Source: CATOSP01 sp965197545
GTDB taxonomy: Bacteria > Chloroflexota > Dehalococcoidia > Lucifugimonadales > UBA3495
DNA length: 64,000 nt
NCBI GenBank assembly: GCA_965197545.1
Contig: CBDANJ010000006.1
Span: forward strand, 62,001 to 126,000
Direction: 5' to 3'
The number at the start of each line of letters is the position of its first letter. Position 1 is the first letter of the stretch. The notes beneath the pieces were generated by a model. It ran no database searches. It was not told the origin of the DNA and saw only the letters and a list, made by a program, of their open reading frames with translations. The position numbers and the translations under genes were made by a program. Shown here in pieces: positions 1-8,268 of this stretch.

Positions 1-85
1 TGCAACCCAGGACCAGGAGCAAAACCAAGGCGAACGCTGAAAGCCCGGGCGTACTCGCTATCCACACCTTGAGCGTCCGACACAA
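1..85 (-). CDS. Start of an exported lipoprotein running off the left edge (partial)
   Basis: Read on the minus strand from a TTG at 85, the frame stays open to the window edge. It encodes a basic start (CRTLKVW), a hydrophobic run (FALVLLLVL) and a cysteine in the lipobox-like LVLGC. That is the pattern of a signal peptidase II signal. It lies just downstream of the aldolase gene on the same strand, so it could be a co-transcribed solute-binding protein, but only about 28 residues are visible. No Shine-Dalgarno sequence was found before the TTG and the start is a guess. Confidence 0.35.
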   Translation of the reverse strand, partial: MCRTLKVWIASTPGLSAFALVLLLVLGC

Positions 86-118
86 GGTTACGGAAAGATT
101 CCCGGCACGAATCGCCAG

Positions 119-910
119 CTAACTACGTCCCGTCACCTTATGAATCGCCGAGACCCTGTCACTCATCGACCGGAGCAGTATGGAGGGGGGAGGCGGGGCT
201 ACGTGGGAATAACCGACGCCCAACTCCAACAGTTCCTCGGGTCCCAAGGGCAAAGCCGGGTGGTTCATTGACACGGCTAACTTGGCTTTGCCGATGGCCT
301 TGACCTTATCGGCGATCTCCTTCAATTTCGCTTTCAGGCGCGGGTCGTTTGGGTCGCGGATTCCCATGTATTCTGAGAAGTCAGTGGGGCCGATGGCCAC
401 CAAGTCGATACCGTCAAGGGCCGCGATCTTCTCGATATCACTGATCCCCTTTTCGTCCTCCGCCATCACCGACAGCAGGATCTCGTCGTTTGATTGTTGA
501 ATATGGTCTTCCCAGGACACAGTGCCGAAACGGGCGGCCCTGCTGCCGCCGGCGGCGCCCCGCTGCCCCAGGGGAGGGTAACGCACGGCGTCCACCGCCC
601 TCTTTGCCCCTTCTATTCCCTCGACGTGGGGGATTATGATGCCCTCCGCTCCCATGTCCAGCAAACGCAAGATGATGTTTGCATCGTTGCCTGGAACGCG
701 AATTATCGATGCCACGCCCGCCAGGTCGGCGGCGCGGACCATCTCCCCAACCAGTGTCATTTCGAAGTTGGTGTGTTCCATGTCGATAAACGCGGCATCG
801 AACCCGGCAAGCCCGATTATCTCCACAATCTGGGGATCGGACAGGGCCACGTAGGTCCCTATCGCGAGCTTCCCATCGGACATCACTTGCTTTACTCGAT
901 TGCGGCGCAT
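119..910 (-). CDS. HpcH/HpaI-family aldolase (2-keto-3-deoxy sugar acid or hydroxy-keto acid aldolase)
   Basis: Cytoplasmic class II aldolase of about 263 residues, the usual family length. Visible family features are the catalytic-region DMEHTNFE (His), the arginine in IIRVPGND, the stretch GAEGIIIPHVE, the RG...RAARFG block, and the metal-ligand region MAEDEKG ... IGPTDFS (Glu and Asp). The family cleaves 4-hydroxy-2-keto acids to pyruvate plus an aldehyde with a divalent metal; the exact substrate cannot be told. I chose the ATG at 910 rather than the longer frame because GGAGGT lies six bases upstream. Divergent from the MaoC pair. Confidence 0.88.
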   Translation of the reverse strand: MRRNRVKQVMSDGKLAIGTYVALSDPQIVEIIGLAGFDAAFIDMEHTNFEMTLVGEMVRAADLAGVASIIRVPGNDANIILRLLDMGAEGIIIPHVEGIEGAKRAVDAVRYPPLGQRGAAGGSRAARFGTVSWEDHIQQSNDEILLSVMAEDEKGISDIEKIAALDGIDLVAIGPTDFSEYMGIRDPNDPRLKAKLKEIADKVKAIGKAKLAVSMNHPALPLGPEELLELGVGYSHVAPPPPSILLRSMSDRVSAIHKVTGRS

Positions 911-1215
911 GTTCGACCTCCTGGCTGGGTGTGTGAAACAGGGTATTTGGAGCAGGGTACGCGGACCCTTCACGCGGCCCTATCTTAACGCCGAGCCCTT
1001 TCAACCACAAGAATCCCATTCGAGCCAATGGCTCATGCCATGGTCAACGCAGACACCCAACCCCCTAACACGGAACGCGGTGGAGTGGCAGGCAGGCGTC
1101 ATGGAGCAAGGCTCCAGCCATCGGGGAGCCTGGTCCCACCGGGTCTAATATTGACTGGCTGTGCCGGCTGGGGTATTTTGAATCCCGGAATATGCACCCA
1201 ACGGGGAGATAGACT
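911..1215. other. Divergent intergenic region between aldolase and MaoC genes
   Basis: About 300 bases with no supported gene. It holds the Shine-Dalgarno sequence of the aldolase on the left and a plausible rightward promoter on the right. No repeat or hairpin stood out. Confidence 0.5.
1151..1179 (+). promoter_or_regulatory. Candidate sigma-70-type promoter for the MaoC pair
   Basis: TTGACT (1151-1156) is followed after 17 bases by TATTTT (1174-1179), about 37 bases before the ATG at 1216. The match to the -35 box is good and to the -10 box moderate. The spacing is ideal. Prediction only. Confidence 0.4.
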
Positions 1216-1767
1216 ATGACCCAGGAAACACAATCGGCGCTTACTCCAGAGGTCCAGGCCATGATTGGGGTCAGTGGCGAAGTGGTGGAAGGTTGGGGCG
1301 TCGTGGACGCGGAGTACCTGCGCCGCTTTACCCAGGCCGTCATGGACCCAGACCCGAGATATTGGGACCAGGAATTCGCCGCGGGAACTCACTACGGCGA
1401 GATCATCACCCCGCCCATCATGGTCAGCTACATGTCCAGCCGCATCCGGCCCGATCAGGAAGACCCGATAACCAGGGCCTTTGAAGAGGACCCTATGTCG
1501 GACGGAATCGGCAGGGTGAGCCGGCCCGGTTCCCTGCCCGCGGTCCCGACCAACCTGGTGCGCGTGCTTAACGCCGGCAACGAATTGGAAATCTTCAAAT
1601 ACCCCAGCATCGGGGACAAGATACTCTTCCAGAACCGGTATTCGGACATACGGGAAAGGGTCGGCAGGGATGGCAGGGCGTTCCTGATCATCACCAGCGA
1701 GACCACCTACAAGAACCAGAACGACGAGCTGCTGTGCATCACCAGGGCTTCGTCGATCCGAAGATAA
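1216..1767 (+). CDS. MaoC-like (FAS1-type) dehydratase, N-terminal hot-dog partner
   Basis: A 183-residue single hot-dog protein resembling the N-terminal half of MaoC/FAS1-like dehydratases. It has the early ...VDAEYLRRFTQAVMDPDPRYW block and the ITPPIMVSY segment typical of these subunits. It probably pairs with the next gene, which carries the hydratase-type histidine motif, to form a two-hot-dog enoyl- or hydroxyacyl-CoA hydratase. The genes are 39 bases apart and co-directional. GGGGAG lies before the ATG. The substrate is not predictable; an aldolase is divergent and a MaoC partner is downstream. Confidence 0.8.
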   Translation: MTQETQSALTPEVQAMIGVSGEVVEGWGVVDAEYLRRFTQAVMDPDPRYWDQEFAAGTHYGEIITPPIMVSYMSSRIRPDQEDPITRAFEEDPMSDGIGRVSRPGSLPAVPTNLVRVLNAGNELEIFKYPSIGDKILFQNRYSDIRERVGRDGRAFLIITSETTYKNQNDELLCITRASSIRR

Positions 1768-1806
1768 ACTCGCTCGCCCCGTATCCTAGAGCAGAGAGGT
1801 AACGCA

Positions 1807-2367
1807 ATGACCATCGCGCTGGAAGAGCTCCTGCAAATGTCCGCCGAGGAGATCTGGGCCCGCAATGAGCGCCCAAACGCGGACCAGTTGCGGAACAAGG
1901 ACCAGACCTTCTTCGAAGACGTGCATGAGGGCATGGAATTGCCCAAGTACATCTACAGACCCACTCCCACTCACCTGTTCCGGTGGAGCGCCGCTATCGA
2001 GAACTTCCACCGGATACATTACGATTTGGACTTCGGGCTCAACCATGACAAGAACCCCAGCATTCTCGTCCACGGGTCCTGGAAACAGAGCGTAGTCCCC
2101 CAGTATTTGAAGGACTTCACGTTGCCCAGGGGATGGCCGTGGAAGGCCCGCTTCGAACACCGGGCAATGCTGGTGCCGGGCGACGTCCTCATCATGTGGG
2201 GTAGGGTCACCGACACGCGGGAAAAGGGCGGAATGGGCTTGATCGATCTCGAAATCGGGATGAAGACTCACGACGGCGTTGAGAGTATGCCGGGAACCGC
2301 CACGGTGGTCTTGCCGCTAAAGGACGGCCCGCCAATTCCCTACCCGTTCATTCCTCCCGCGGACTAG
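1807..2367 (+). CDS. MaoC-family dehydratase, catalytic hot-dog subunit
   Basis: A 186-residue hot-dog protein. The hydratase signature is visible as RWSAAIENFHRIHYD followed by ILVHGSW, matching the Asp/Asn-x-x-x-His pattern and the later His-Gly of R-specific hydratases. It likely acts with the preceding MaoC-like subunit on a CoA thioester in an acid-degradation pathway. AGAGAGGT precedes the ATG. The second half (PGDVLIMWGRVTD) fits the strand that closes the hot-dog fold. The CoA substrate is unknown. Confidence 0.82.
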   Translation: MTIALEELLQMSAEEIWARNERPNADQLRNKDQTFFEDVHEGMELPKYIYRPTPTHLFRWSAAIENFHRIHYDLDFGLNHDKNPSILVHGSWKQSVVPQYLKDFTLPRGWPWKARFEHRAMLVPGDVLIMWGRVTDTREKGGMGLIDLEIGMKTHDGVESMPGTATVVLPLKDGPPIPYPFIPPAD

Positions 2368-2521
2368 GGGCCAGGACGGGCGAATCCTTGCCCGTGTCCG
2401 AGACCTACGAAGGCGCCGAAAGACCGGGGTTATCATGACCGTCCCGGACTTGGGTGCAATGCAGACTGTAATTTTCCAGGCCCCAATGTGAGCCCGGGGC
2501 TATGAGAGGTAGACGCTTAAG

Positions 2522-2791
2522 ATGGCCCGATTCATCGCAATTCACAACGTCCCCGGCCTCACCGAAGAGGGATTTCGAGAGAAACTTGACGGTGTTGCCA
2601 AGTGGCGCCCGGACCGGAGGACGACAGTCCTCAAGGTATACGGTGACCTGGCGAACGGCAAGCTGGTTTCGGAATGCGAAGCGGTCGAACAGGCCCATTT
2701 CGAGGACTGGATCAACCTGGTGGGCTGGCCCGCCGAATCGATCCACAAGGTGGACATGATCTGCCAGGTGGGGAACTTCTGGAACCTCTAG
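2522..2791 (+). CDS. Small DUF4242-like alpha/beta protein
   Basis: An 89-residue protein starting MARFIAIHNVPG, with a pattern of alternating strands and helices like the small ferredoxin-like DUF4242/SCO4226 group. No cofactor motif is evident. AGAGGTAG sits about 10 bases before the ATG. It stands alone between the MaoC pair and a convergent BrkB-like gene. The family assignment comes from memory of the overall pattern and is tentative. Confidence 0.6.
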   Translation: MARFIAIHNVPGLTEEGFREKLDGVAKWRPDRRTTVLKVYGDLANGKLVSECEAVEQAHFEDWINLVGWPAESIHKVDMICQVGNFWNL

Positions 2792-2813
2792 GCTGGGAGA
2801 TGACGGCGTCCGG

Positions 2814-3866
2814 TTAGTCGTCCGCCGCCTGGGGATGCGCCGGTTCCTCTTCCTCTGCCGGACTTCTGGACCGACGACCATTGAAGCTGGGCGGACCGGA
2901 GTCGTGAGGTCTCTCTTGGTTGGGCATCGAGAAGACGCCGGAAACCGAATGGCCCTGGCGCCTGAGCCGGGCGCGGCTGTATTCGGAGCTTACCTCCGCA
3001 CCCAGGATCAGTATGATCGACGAGAGGTAAATCCAGGTCAGAAGCACAATCACCGACGCAACCGAGCCGTACACCTGGGTGTAGCGGGCCACGTTCTCCA
3101 GGTACCAGACGAAAAGACCCTTCCCGATCTCAAATAACACCGCCGCCACGACCGCCCCCGTCCAGACGTACCTCCAGTATGTCTTGCAGTCCGGGGCGAA
3201 CTTGTACAGCAATATAAAGATCGAGAAGCTGGCCATCCAGGGGACTACCCACAGGGCCGGCTCACCCACTCCAATACCCCGGAAAAAGTTCTGCCCGGGA
3301 ATTCCCAGATCGCGGGATGGGTCGGCCAGGACTTCGATGGCCAACGTGGTCAAGGCCGACAGTAGGAACAGGGTCGCCACCGCGATGGCCAACGCCAACT
3401 GCCGAGGCTTCGCAATGTAAAAGGGGCGTTCCCTGGGAATGTGCCACGCTCTGTTTACCGCCCGGTTGATAGCCGTAAACAGACCGCTGGTAGCCCACAA
3501 TAGGCCCACCAAAGCGCCGATTCCCAAAGCGCCTCGAAGCTCCACCAACCCCACCACGTTTTCCGTGACGAACCCTTGAGAACCCGGCAAGCTATCCGTC
3601 CAATACCTCAGCAACCGGTCCTGGATTTCCGGAGAAGCCAGGATGATTCCCACAATGGATAGCAGCCCTAGGAGCAACGGAAACAAGGAGAAGAATGCGT
3701 AGTACGCAACGCCCGCTGCCATGTGGGTCGCGTCGTTGTGGCGCATTGCCGTGATGATCCGCCACAATATCAAGCACACTCGGTTGCGGACAAGCGTTCG
3801 TGGCCGCACCAGCCGCCTGGTACGATTTACGGCGGATGAAATCAAAGCGGGCCTTTCAGTCTGCAA
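2814..3866 (-). CDS. YihY/BrkB-family inner-membrane protein
   Basis: About 350 residues with six hydrophobic segments. It begins around AAGVAYYAFFSLFPLLLGLL, the family's characteristic first transmembrane region, followed by the ALVGLLWATSGLF segment and WIYLSSIILILGAEVSSEY near the end. The family (once misnamed ribonuclease BN) is a conserved membrane protein whose function is unsettled. The tail after the last membrane span is charged and proline-rich. The N-terminal 30 residues are basic and the real start may be one of the later methionines. Convergent with the DUF4242-like gene. Confidence 0.85.
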   Translation of the reverse strand: MQTERPALISSAVNRTRRLVRPRTLVRNRVCLILWRIITAMRHNDATHMAAGVAYYAFFSLFPLLLGLLSIVGIILASPEIQDRLLRYWTDSLPGSQGFVTENVVGLVELRGALGIGALVGLLWATSGLFTAINRAVNRAWHIPRERPFYIAKPRQLALAIAVATLFLLSALTTLAIEVLADPSRDLGIPGQNFFRGIGVGEPALWVVPWMASFSIFILLYKFAPDCKTYWRYVWTGAVVAAVLFEIGKGLFVWYLENVARYTQVYGSVASVIVLLTWIYLSSIILILGAEVSSEYSRARLRRQGHSVSGVFSMPNQERPHDSGPPSFNGRRSRSPAEEEEPAHPQAADD

Positions 3867-3966
3867 GGTCGCATTTTAACAGGGTGAATACAGGTCAAGC
3901 ACTGCTATCTTGGATACTTTTCGTTCTGTTTGGGGCCTTAATAAACGATTATGTAAAGCACATGCG

Positions 3967-4443
3967 TTATGTGAACGTGGTCCATCGATTCACTGGCCAA
4001 TACCTGAACCAAAACCGTCCCACGACGAGTTCACGCCTGACAGGGCCAAAGGAGCGGCTGTCCTCGCTGTCCCTACGGTTGTCGCCCAGCACAACATACT
4101 CGTTCGGACCGGTCCACCACTCCCCCCGGTCCCTATACCCCGGCGCCGGGGGAATCGTCGTGTAATTCTCCTTCAGGAGGTTGCCGTCCAAGAAGACCTG
4201 TCCCGCAGTCATCCGCACCTCCTCACCCGGCATTCCAACGACCCTCTTGATGTAAAGGTCATAGGGAGGGCCAGGTCGCCGGAACACTACGATATCTCCC
4301 CTCACAGGCTCTCCATCTGTCCAGTCGGGTGACCTAAGGAGGACATAGTGCTTATCGGCAAGGTTAGGCAACATACTGTCGCCCTCCACCCGGTAGCGGC
4401 TCGCTTTAACTATGCGTGATATGTTACGAAGTACGCTGGTCAT
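3967..4443 (-). CDS. S26-family signal peptidase without an N-terminal membrane anchor
   Basis: About 158 residues. The Ser/Lys dyad of signal peptidase I is visible: Ser in VEGDSMLPNL and Lys in YIKRVVGMPGEEV. The conserved GDNRRDSEDSR box and a C-terminal GRFWFRYWP follow. The ATG at 4443 starts almost directly at the catalytic domain, and even the longer frame to 4515 adds no membrane span, unlike canonical LepB. Short anchorless S26 proteins include SodX-like maturases of nickel superoxide dismutase; no such dismutase is seen here. It could mature a specific substrate rather than act as the general signal peptidase. Confidence 0.82.
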   Translation of the reverse strand: MTSVLRNISRIVKASRYRVEGDSMLPNLADKHYVLLRSPDWTDGEPVRGDIVVFRRPGPPYDLYIKRVVGMPGEEVRMTAGQVFLDGNLLKENYTTIPPAPGYRDRGEWWTGPNEYVVLGDNRRDSEDSRSFGPVRRELVVGRFWFRYWPVNRWTTFT

Positions 4444-4607
4444 CAGATGCCGGTCAGGGCGCCTGTGACACCCCAACTCTGGGAAATCATAAAGCCATGT
4501 AGCTGGACCAAGCAACGGCTCCGCGTGCTGGGGCCTTCCGGCTGTCCAGGAATCCGCCGGACGAGGTAGTGGCGAGTGGCCTCGTCAGCCACCGGTCACT
4601 GAACACT

Positions 4608-4790
4608 TACCCAGACCAGGGCCTTTTCATTCTCCTTCTCCCGTGGGGAGAGGGCTGAGGTTAGGGACAACTCTCCCTGCAATGGTAGTAGCTGCGGCAA
4701 GTCAGTTTACGGGGGAACGCCCTCACCCTAACCCTCTCCCAGGGGGAGAGGGGACACCTTTCCGAAAATGAAAAGGCCCTGTACCCAGAC
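4608..4790. mobile_element. MITE with perfect 15-bp terminal inverted repeats and 9-bp target duplication
   Basis: The element spans 4617-4781 (165 bp). Its ends are CAGGGCCTTTTCATT (4617-4631) and the exact reverse complement (4767-4781). Both sides are flanked by the direct repeat TACCCAGAC (4608-4616 and 4782-4790), the mark of insertion with a 9-bp target duplication. It has no reading frame. The interior holds further imperfect palindromes rich in CTCTCCC/GGGAGAG. It is a non-autonomous element; the supplying transposase is not in the window. Confidence 0.85.
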
Positions 4791-4823
4791 AATGCCGTCT
4801 AGACGGTAGGTTCTCTCCCACCC

Positions 4824-4829
4824 TATAAT
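4824..4829 (+). promoter_or_regulatory. Possible -10 box before the Gfo/Idh pair
   Basis: A perfect TATAAT lies 39 bases before the ATG at 4868. The region 16-18 bases upstream (around 4800-4806) does not match TTGACA well, so this is a weak prediction. The MITE ends 42 bases upstream and may have altered the original promoter. Confidence 0.3.
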
Positions 4830-4867
4830 GATTCGACCTTGAGACCCAGCCCAGGAGGAAGAGCGCC

Positions 4868-5935
4868 ATGCCTGACGGAATCATACGTGTGGGCCTCGTA
4901 GGCGCGGGGGCCAACACCCGCCGGAGACATATTCCCGGCCTGCGGGAACAGCAGGGCGTGGAAATCGTAAGCGTGGCCAACCGCAGCCGAGAATCCGGAG
5001 AGCGCGTGGCCGGAGAATTCGAAATACCCACGGTGTACGATAGCTGGCTAGAGTTGATTCGGGCCGACGACACCGACGCCATCTGCATCGGCACCTGGCC
5101 CTACATGCACAAGACGCTTACCCTGGCGGCCCTGGAGAACGAGAAGCACGTGCTCTGCGAAGCGCGCATGGCAATGAATGCTAGGGAAGCCCGCGAGATG
5201 CTGGACGCTTCCCGCCAGAAACCTCACCTGGTCACCCAAATCGTACCCGCCCCGGCCACCCTGGAGGTGGACGCAACCATCCACGATTACATCGCCAACG
5301 GCTACCTTGGCGAGATTCTAGCGGTGCGCTTGAGAGTCGCCAACACCGAAGGACGGTCCGCCCCGGGAGACACCTTCGCCGACTATGATTCCCCGCTGCA
5401 CTGGCGGCAGGACCGCGACTTGAGCGGTTACAACGCCATGAGCATGGGTATCTGGTATGAACAGGTCATGCGCTACGTGGGCCCCGCAACGAAGGTCATG
5501 GCAATGACCAAGGTCTGCGTGCAACAGCGTGTCGACCAGAACGGGCGTGTGCGGTCTGTATCGGTCCCTGACCATATCAGCGTAATCTGCCAGATGGCCT
5601 GCGGCGCTCAGGCGGACCTCAGTTGGAGTTCGGTTGCCGGGCTTCAAACAGGCTCAGAGCTTTGGCTTTTCGGCTCCGAAGGCACCCTGCGTCTTACCGG
5701 CCCGCCGATGAACACGCTTCACGGCGGACGCCGCGGCGAAGACGGTCTTCAAGAGATCGTCATCCCACCTGAGAAACGCGGGGGCTGGCGCGTCGAAGAG
5801 GAATTCATCAACGCGGTCCGAGGCCAAGAGACAGTAACCCACACCCCATTCGACGTGGGTGTGCATTACATGGAATTCACGGAGGCTGTGGCCCGCAGTT
5901 CCCAGACGGGACAGGCCATCTCCCTACCGCTTTAA
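4868..5935 (+). CDS. Gfo/Idh/MocA-family oxidoreductase, copy 1
   Basis: A 355-residue NAD(P)-dependent oxidoreductase. The N-terminal Rossmann motif is VGLVGAGANTRRRHIPG, and the C-terminal half has the family's beta-sheet domain with LWLFGSEGTLRL and FDVGVHYMEFTEAV. At the place where the family normally has the EKP lysine motif this protein reads HVLCEARMA, so the usual catalytic-region lysine is missing. A strong AGGAGGAA precedes the ATG. It lies 19 bases before a close paralogue with the same substitution; the two may form a heteromer or divide substrates. Likely acts on a sugar- or inositol-like alcohol. Confidence 0.85.
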   Translation: MPDGIIRVGLVGAGANTRRRHIPGLREQQGVEIVSVANRSRESGERVAGEFEIPTVYDSWLELIRADDTDAICIGTWPYMHKTLTLAALENEKHVLCEARMAMNAREAREMLDASRQKPHLVTQIVPAPATLEVDATIHDYIANGYLGEILAVRLRVANTEGRSAPGDTFADYDSPLHWRQDRDLSGYNAMSMGIWYEQVMRYVGPATKVMAMTKVCVQQRVDQNGRVRSVSVPDHISVICQMACGAQADLSWSSVAGLQTGSELWLFGSEGTLRLTGPPMNTLHGGRRGEDGLQEIVIPPEKRGGWRVEEEFINAVRGQETVTHTPFDVGVHYMEFTEAVARSSQTGQAISLPL

Positions 5936-5954
5936 CTCCTAGAGGAGGCGAATC

Positions 5955-6992
5955 ATGCCAAACGAAGAGGTCCGGGTCGGCCTGATCGGCGCCGGGAGAA
6001 ATACCCGGGAGCGCCACATACCAGGTTTTCATCAAGTCGACGGCGTCGAGATTGTCAGCGTCGCCAACCGCAGTCGAGAGTCTGGCCGCCGGGTGGCGGA
6101 CCAGTTCAATATCCCCGACGTACACGACAACTGGCGCGCCCTGCTGGAAGACGACGGCATCAACGCGGTGTGCATCGGTACCTGGCCCAACATGCACCGC
6201 ACCCTCACGGTGGCGGCCTTGGAGGCCGGGAAACACGTCCTCTGCGAGGCTCGCATGGCCGCGAGCGCCCATGACGCCCACGAGATGCTGGCTGCGTCCA
6301 GGCGCAATCCCGGGCTGGTTGCCCAGATCGTACCCTCTCCCTTGTCTTTCAAGGTGGACAACATGCTCCAGGAAATGATCGGGGACGGCTACTTGGGCGA
6401 GTTGCTGTCGGTAGAACTTCAGTCCCTGGGACCGGAATTCGTCGACACCAGCAGCCCCCTGCATTGGCGTCACAACAGGGACATCAGCGGGTTCAACATC
6501 CTGAACATGGGAATCTGGTACGAGGCGATGATCCGCTGGGTTGGCCGCGCGACGAAAGTCATGGCCATGAGCAAGATCAACGTCCCCCACCGCACCGACG
6601 AATCTGGTACGCGGCACGCGGTGACCATCCCAGACCACGTGGACATCCTCTGTCAACTGGCAAACGGCGCTCAGGCGCACATGAAGTTTAGCGCGGCGAC
6701 TGGGCTGTCCAACGGCAACGAGGTCTGGCTGTTCGGTAGTGAGGGCACAATCCGCCTGGACCACCGGCTCAACATCTACGCCGGAAAGCGCGGTGGTCAC
6801 GAGCTTGCCGAAGTCCCGGTACCAGAGGAGAAGCAGGGCTTCTGGCGGGTGGAGGAAGAGTTCGTGAACGCCATCCGAGGGGAGGAAGAGATCACCCGGA
6901 CCCCCTTTGATGTCGGCGTTCATTACATGGAATGGACCGAGGCCGTAACGCGCAGCGCCCAGACCGGACAAGCGGTATCCCTTCCCCTGTAG
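5955..6992 (+). CDS. Gfo/Idh/MocA-family oxidoreductase, copy 2
   Basis: A 345-residue paralogue of the preceding gene, nearly colinear: VGLIGAGRNTRERHIPG, then NRSRESG..., HVLCEARMA, LHWRHNRDISGFN, VWLFGSEGTIRL and a matching C-terminus. It shares the EKP-to-EAR replacement. GGAGG lies before its ATG. Tandem duplication in an operon suggests a related substrate or a heteromeric enzyme. The substrate is not predictable from the sequence. Confidence 0.85.
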   Translation: MPNEEVRVGLIGAGRNTRERHIPGFHQVDGVEIVSVANRSRESGRRVADQFNIPDVHDNWRALLEDDGINAVCIGTWPNMHRTLTVAALEAGKHVLCEARMAASAHDAHEMLAASRRNPGLVAQIVPSPLSFKVDNMLQEMIGDGYLGELLSVELQSLGPEFVDTSSPLHWRHNRDISGFNILNMGIWYEAMIRWVGRATKVMAMSKINVPHRTDESGTRHAVTIPDHVDILCQLANGAQAHMKFSAATGLSNGNEVWLFGSEGTIRLDHRLNIYAGKRGGHELAEVPVPEEKQGFWRVEEEFVNAIRGEEEITRTPFDVGVHYMEWTEAVTRSAQTGQAVSLPL

Positions 6993-7078
6993 ACCCGGAG
7001 CGCGTTCTGTGACGTCAACGGCGGCTGTGACCCGGCCGGAGTGGTCCACTACCTCCGCACAGCCGCCCGAGGAATGGG

Positions 7079-8236
7079 ATGGCTGAAGGCCCGTTCACTT
7101 CTGAAGGGATCTTCCCATCCCACTGGCTGCGCAAGGCCGTGGACTCGGGTCTGGTCTCGTCAGCCGAATACCGGATTCCGGACGAGAGTTTCCAACCCGC
7201 GAGCCTCGATCTGCGCCTCGGTCCCAAAGCCTACCGCCTACGGTGCAGCTTCCTCCCTCATGACAAGTCAGTAGAGGACAAACAGACCGACTTCGTCATG
7301 GACGAGATCGATATCCGGGACGGGGCTATCCTGGAGCGGGAACGCCCCTACCTCATCCCCTTGATTGAAGAACTGCGCCTTCCCCAAGACATCCACGGCA
7401 AGACCAACCCGCGAAGTTCCACGGGAAGGCTGGACATCTTCACCCGGGTCATCACCGACCACAGCGACAGGTTCGACGAAATCAAGCCCGGCTACCACGG
7501 CAAGCTATACCTGGAAGTGGCGTCCAGGTCCTTCACCATTTACGTAAAGGAAGGCATATCCCTAAACCAACTGCGCCTGATTAAAGGGGCGTACATAGCG
7601 TCACACCGCCCCGAGCAAGCCGGGGATGACCAACCCAACATCCAACCAGGCAAGCCGGGTGACCCGGCGGACGTCCGGGCCGCCAATTCGGTGTTTCTTA
7701 GCATCGACCTCTCTGGAGACGCCGACAGGGTCGTCGGTTACAAAGCGCGAAGAAACAGCTTCCTGCTAGACCTTTCCACCGTGGACAAGTACGACGTCGA
7801 GGACTTTTGGGAGCCTGTTTTCCGGGAGCGGCAACAGCGGTTGGTGTTGGAGCCGGAGGAATTCTACCTGCTTCTCTCCTCGGAGACGGTCACCGTGCCT
7901 CCAGGATACGCCGCGGAGATGACGGCCTATGACCCCACCAGCGGGGAGTTGCGGACCCACTATGCCGGATTCTTCGACCCCGGTTTCGGCTACGATCACC
8001 AGGGGCTATCATCTGGCAGCAAGGCGGTCCTGGAAGTCCGGGCCCACGATGTCCCATTCATGATCGAGAACCGGCAGAAAGTATGCCGCCTGGAGTTTCA
8101 GACCATGGCTGAAGCTCCAGGTGTACTATACGGCGCGGACGTCGGCTCCTCTTACCAGTATCAGGAGCTAACGTTGAGCAAGCATTTCAAACGGGCGAAT
8201 GCGCCTGTCCCAACGCGGCAACTACCTCTCTTTTAG
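7079..8236 (+). CDS. dcd: 2'-deoxycytidine 5'-triphosphate deaminase, long form
   Basis: A 385-residue protein of the long DCD family (about twice the size of classic Dcd), which deaminates dCTP to dUTP for thymidylate synthesis. The nucleotide-binding region is recognisable as FQPASLDLRLGPKAYRL, followed by KTNPRSSTGRLDIFTRVITD and the second-half GYAAEMTAYDPTSGELRTHYAGFFDPGFGY. Two dUTPase-like halves are apparent. GAGGA precedes the ATG. It follows the Gfo/Idh pair in the same direction after about 86 bases and is convergent with the HtrA gene. Confidence 0.8.
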   Translation: MAEGPFTSEGIFPSHWLRKAVDSGLVSSAEYRIPDESFQPASLDLRLGPKAYRLRCSFLPHDKSVEDKQTDFVMDEIDIRDGAILERERPYLIPLIEELRLPQDIHGKTNPRSSTGRLDIFTRVITDHSDRFDEIKPGYHGKLYLEVASRSFTIYVKEGISLNQLRLIKGAYIASHRPEQAGDDQPNIQPGKPGDPADVRAANSVFLSIDLSGDADRVVGYKARRNSFLLDLSTVDKYDVEDFWEPVFRERQQRLVLEPEEFYLLLSSETVTVPPGYAAEMTAYDPTSGELRTHYAGFFDPGFGYDHQGLSSGSKAVLEVRAHDVPFMIENRQKVCRLEFQTMAEAPGVLYGADVGSSYQYQELTLSKHFKRANAPVPTRQLPLF

Positions 8237-8268
8237 GCGTCCCGCCCGCTTGTCTACCGTTTAACTGC

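Larger units (their letters stand above)
4444..4867. other. Intergenic region with a MITE
   Basis: No coding region is supported between the S26 gene and the first Gfo/Idh gene. The stretch is mostly taken by the inverted-repeat element at 4617-4781. After it come a TATAAT box and the Shine-Dalgarno sequence AGGAGGAA of the next gene. Confidence 0.6.

Noticed and set aside
438..1028. Open frames antisense to or overlapping the HpaI aldolase
   Set aside because: They follow from the GC-rich codon pattern of the real gene and encode no recognisable protein.
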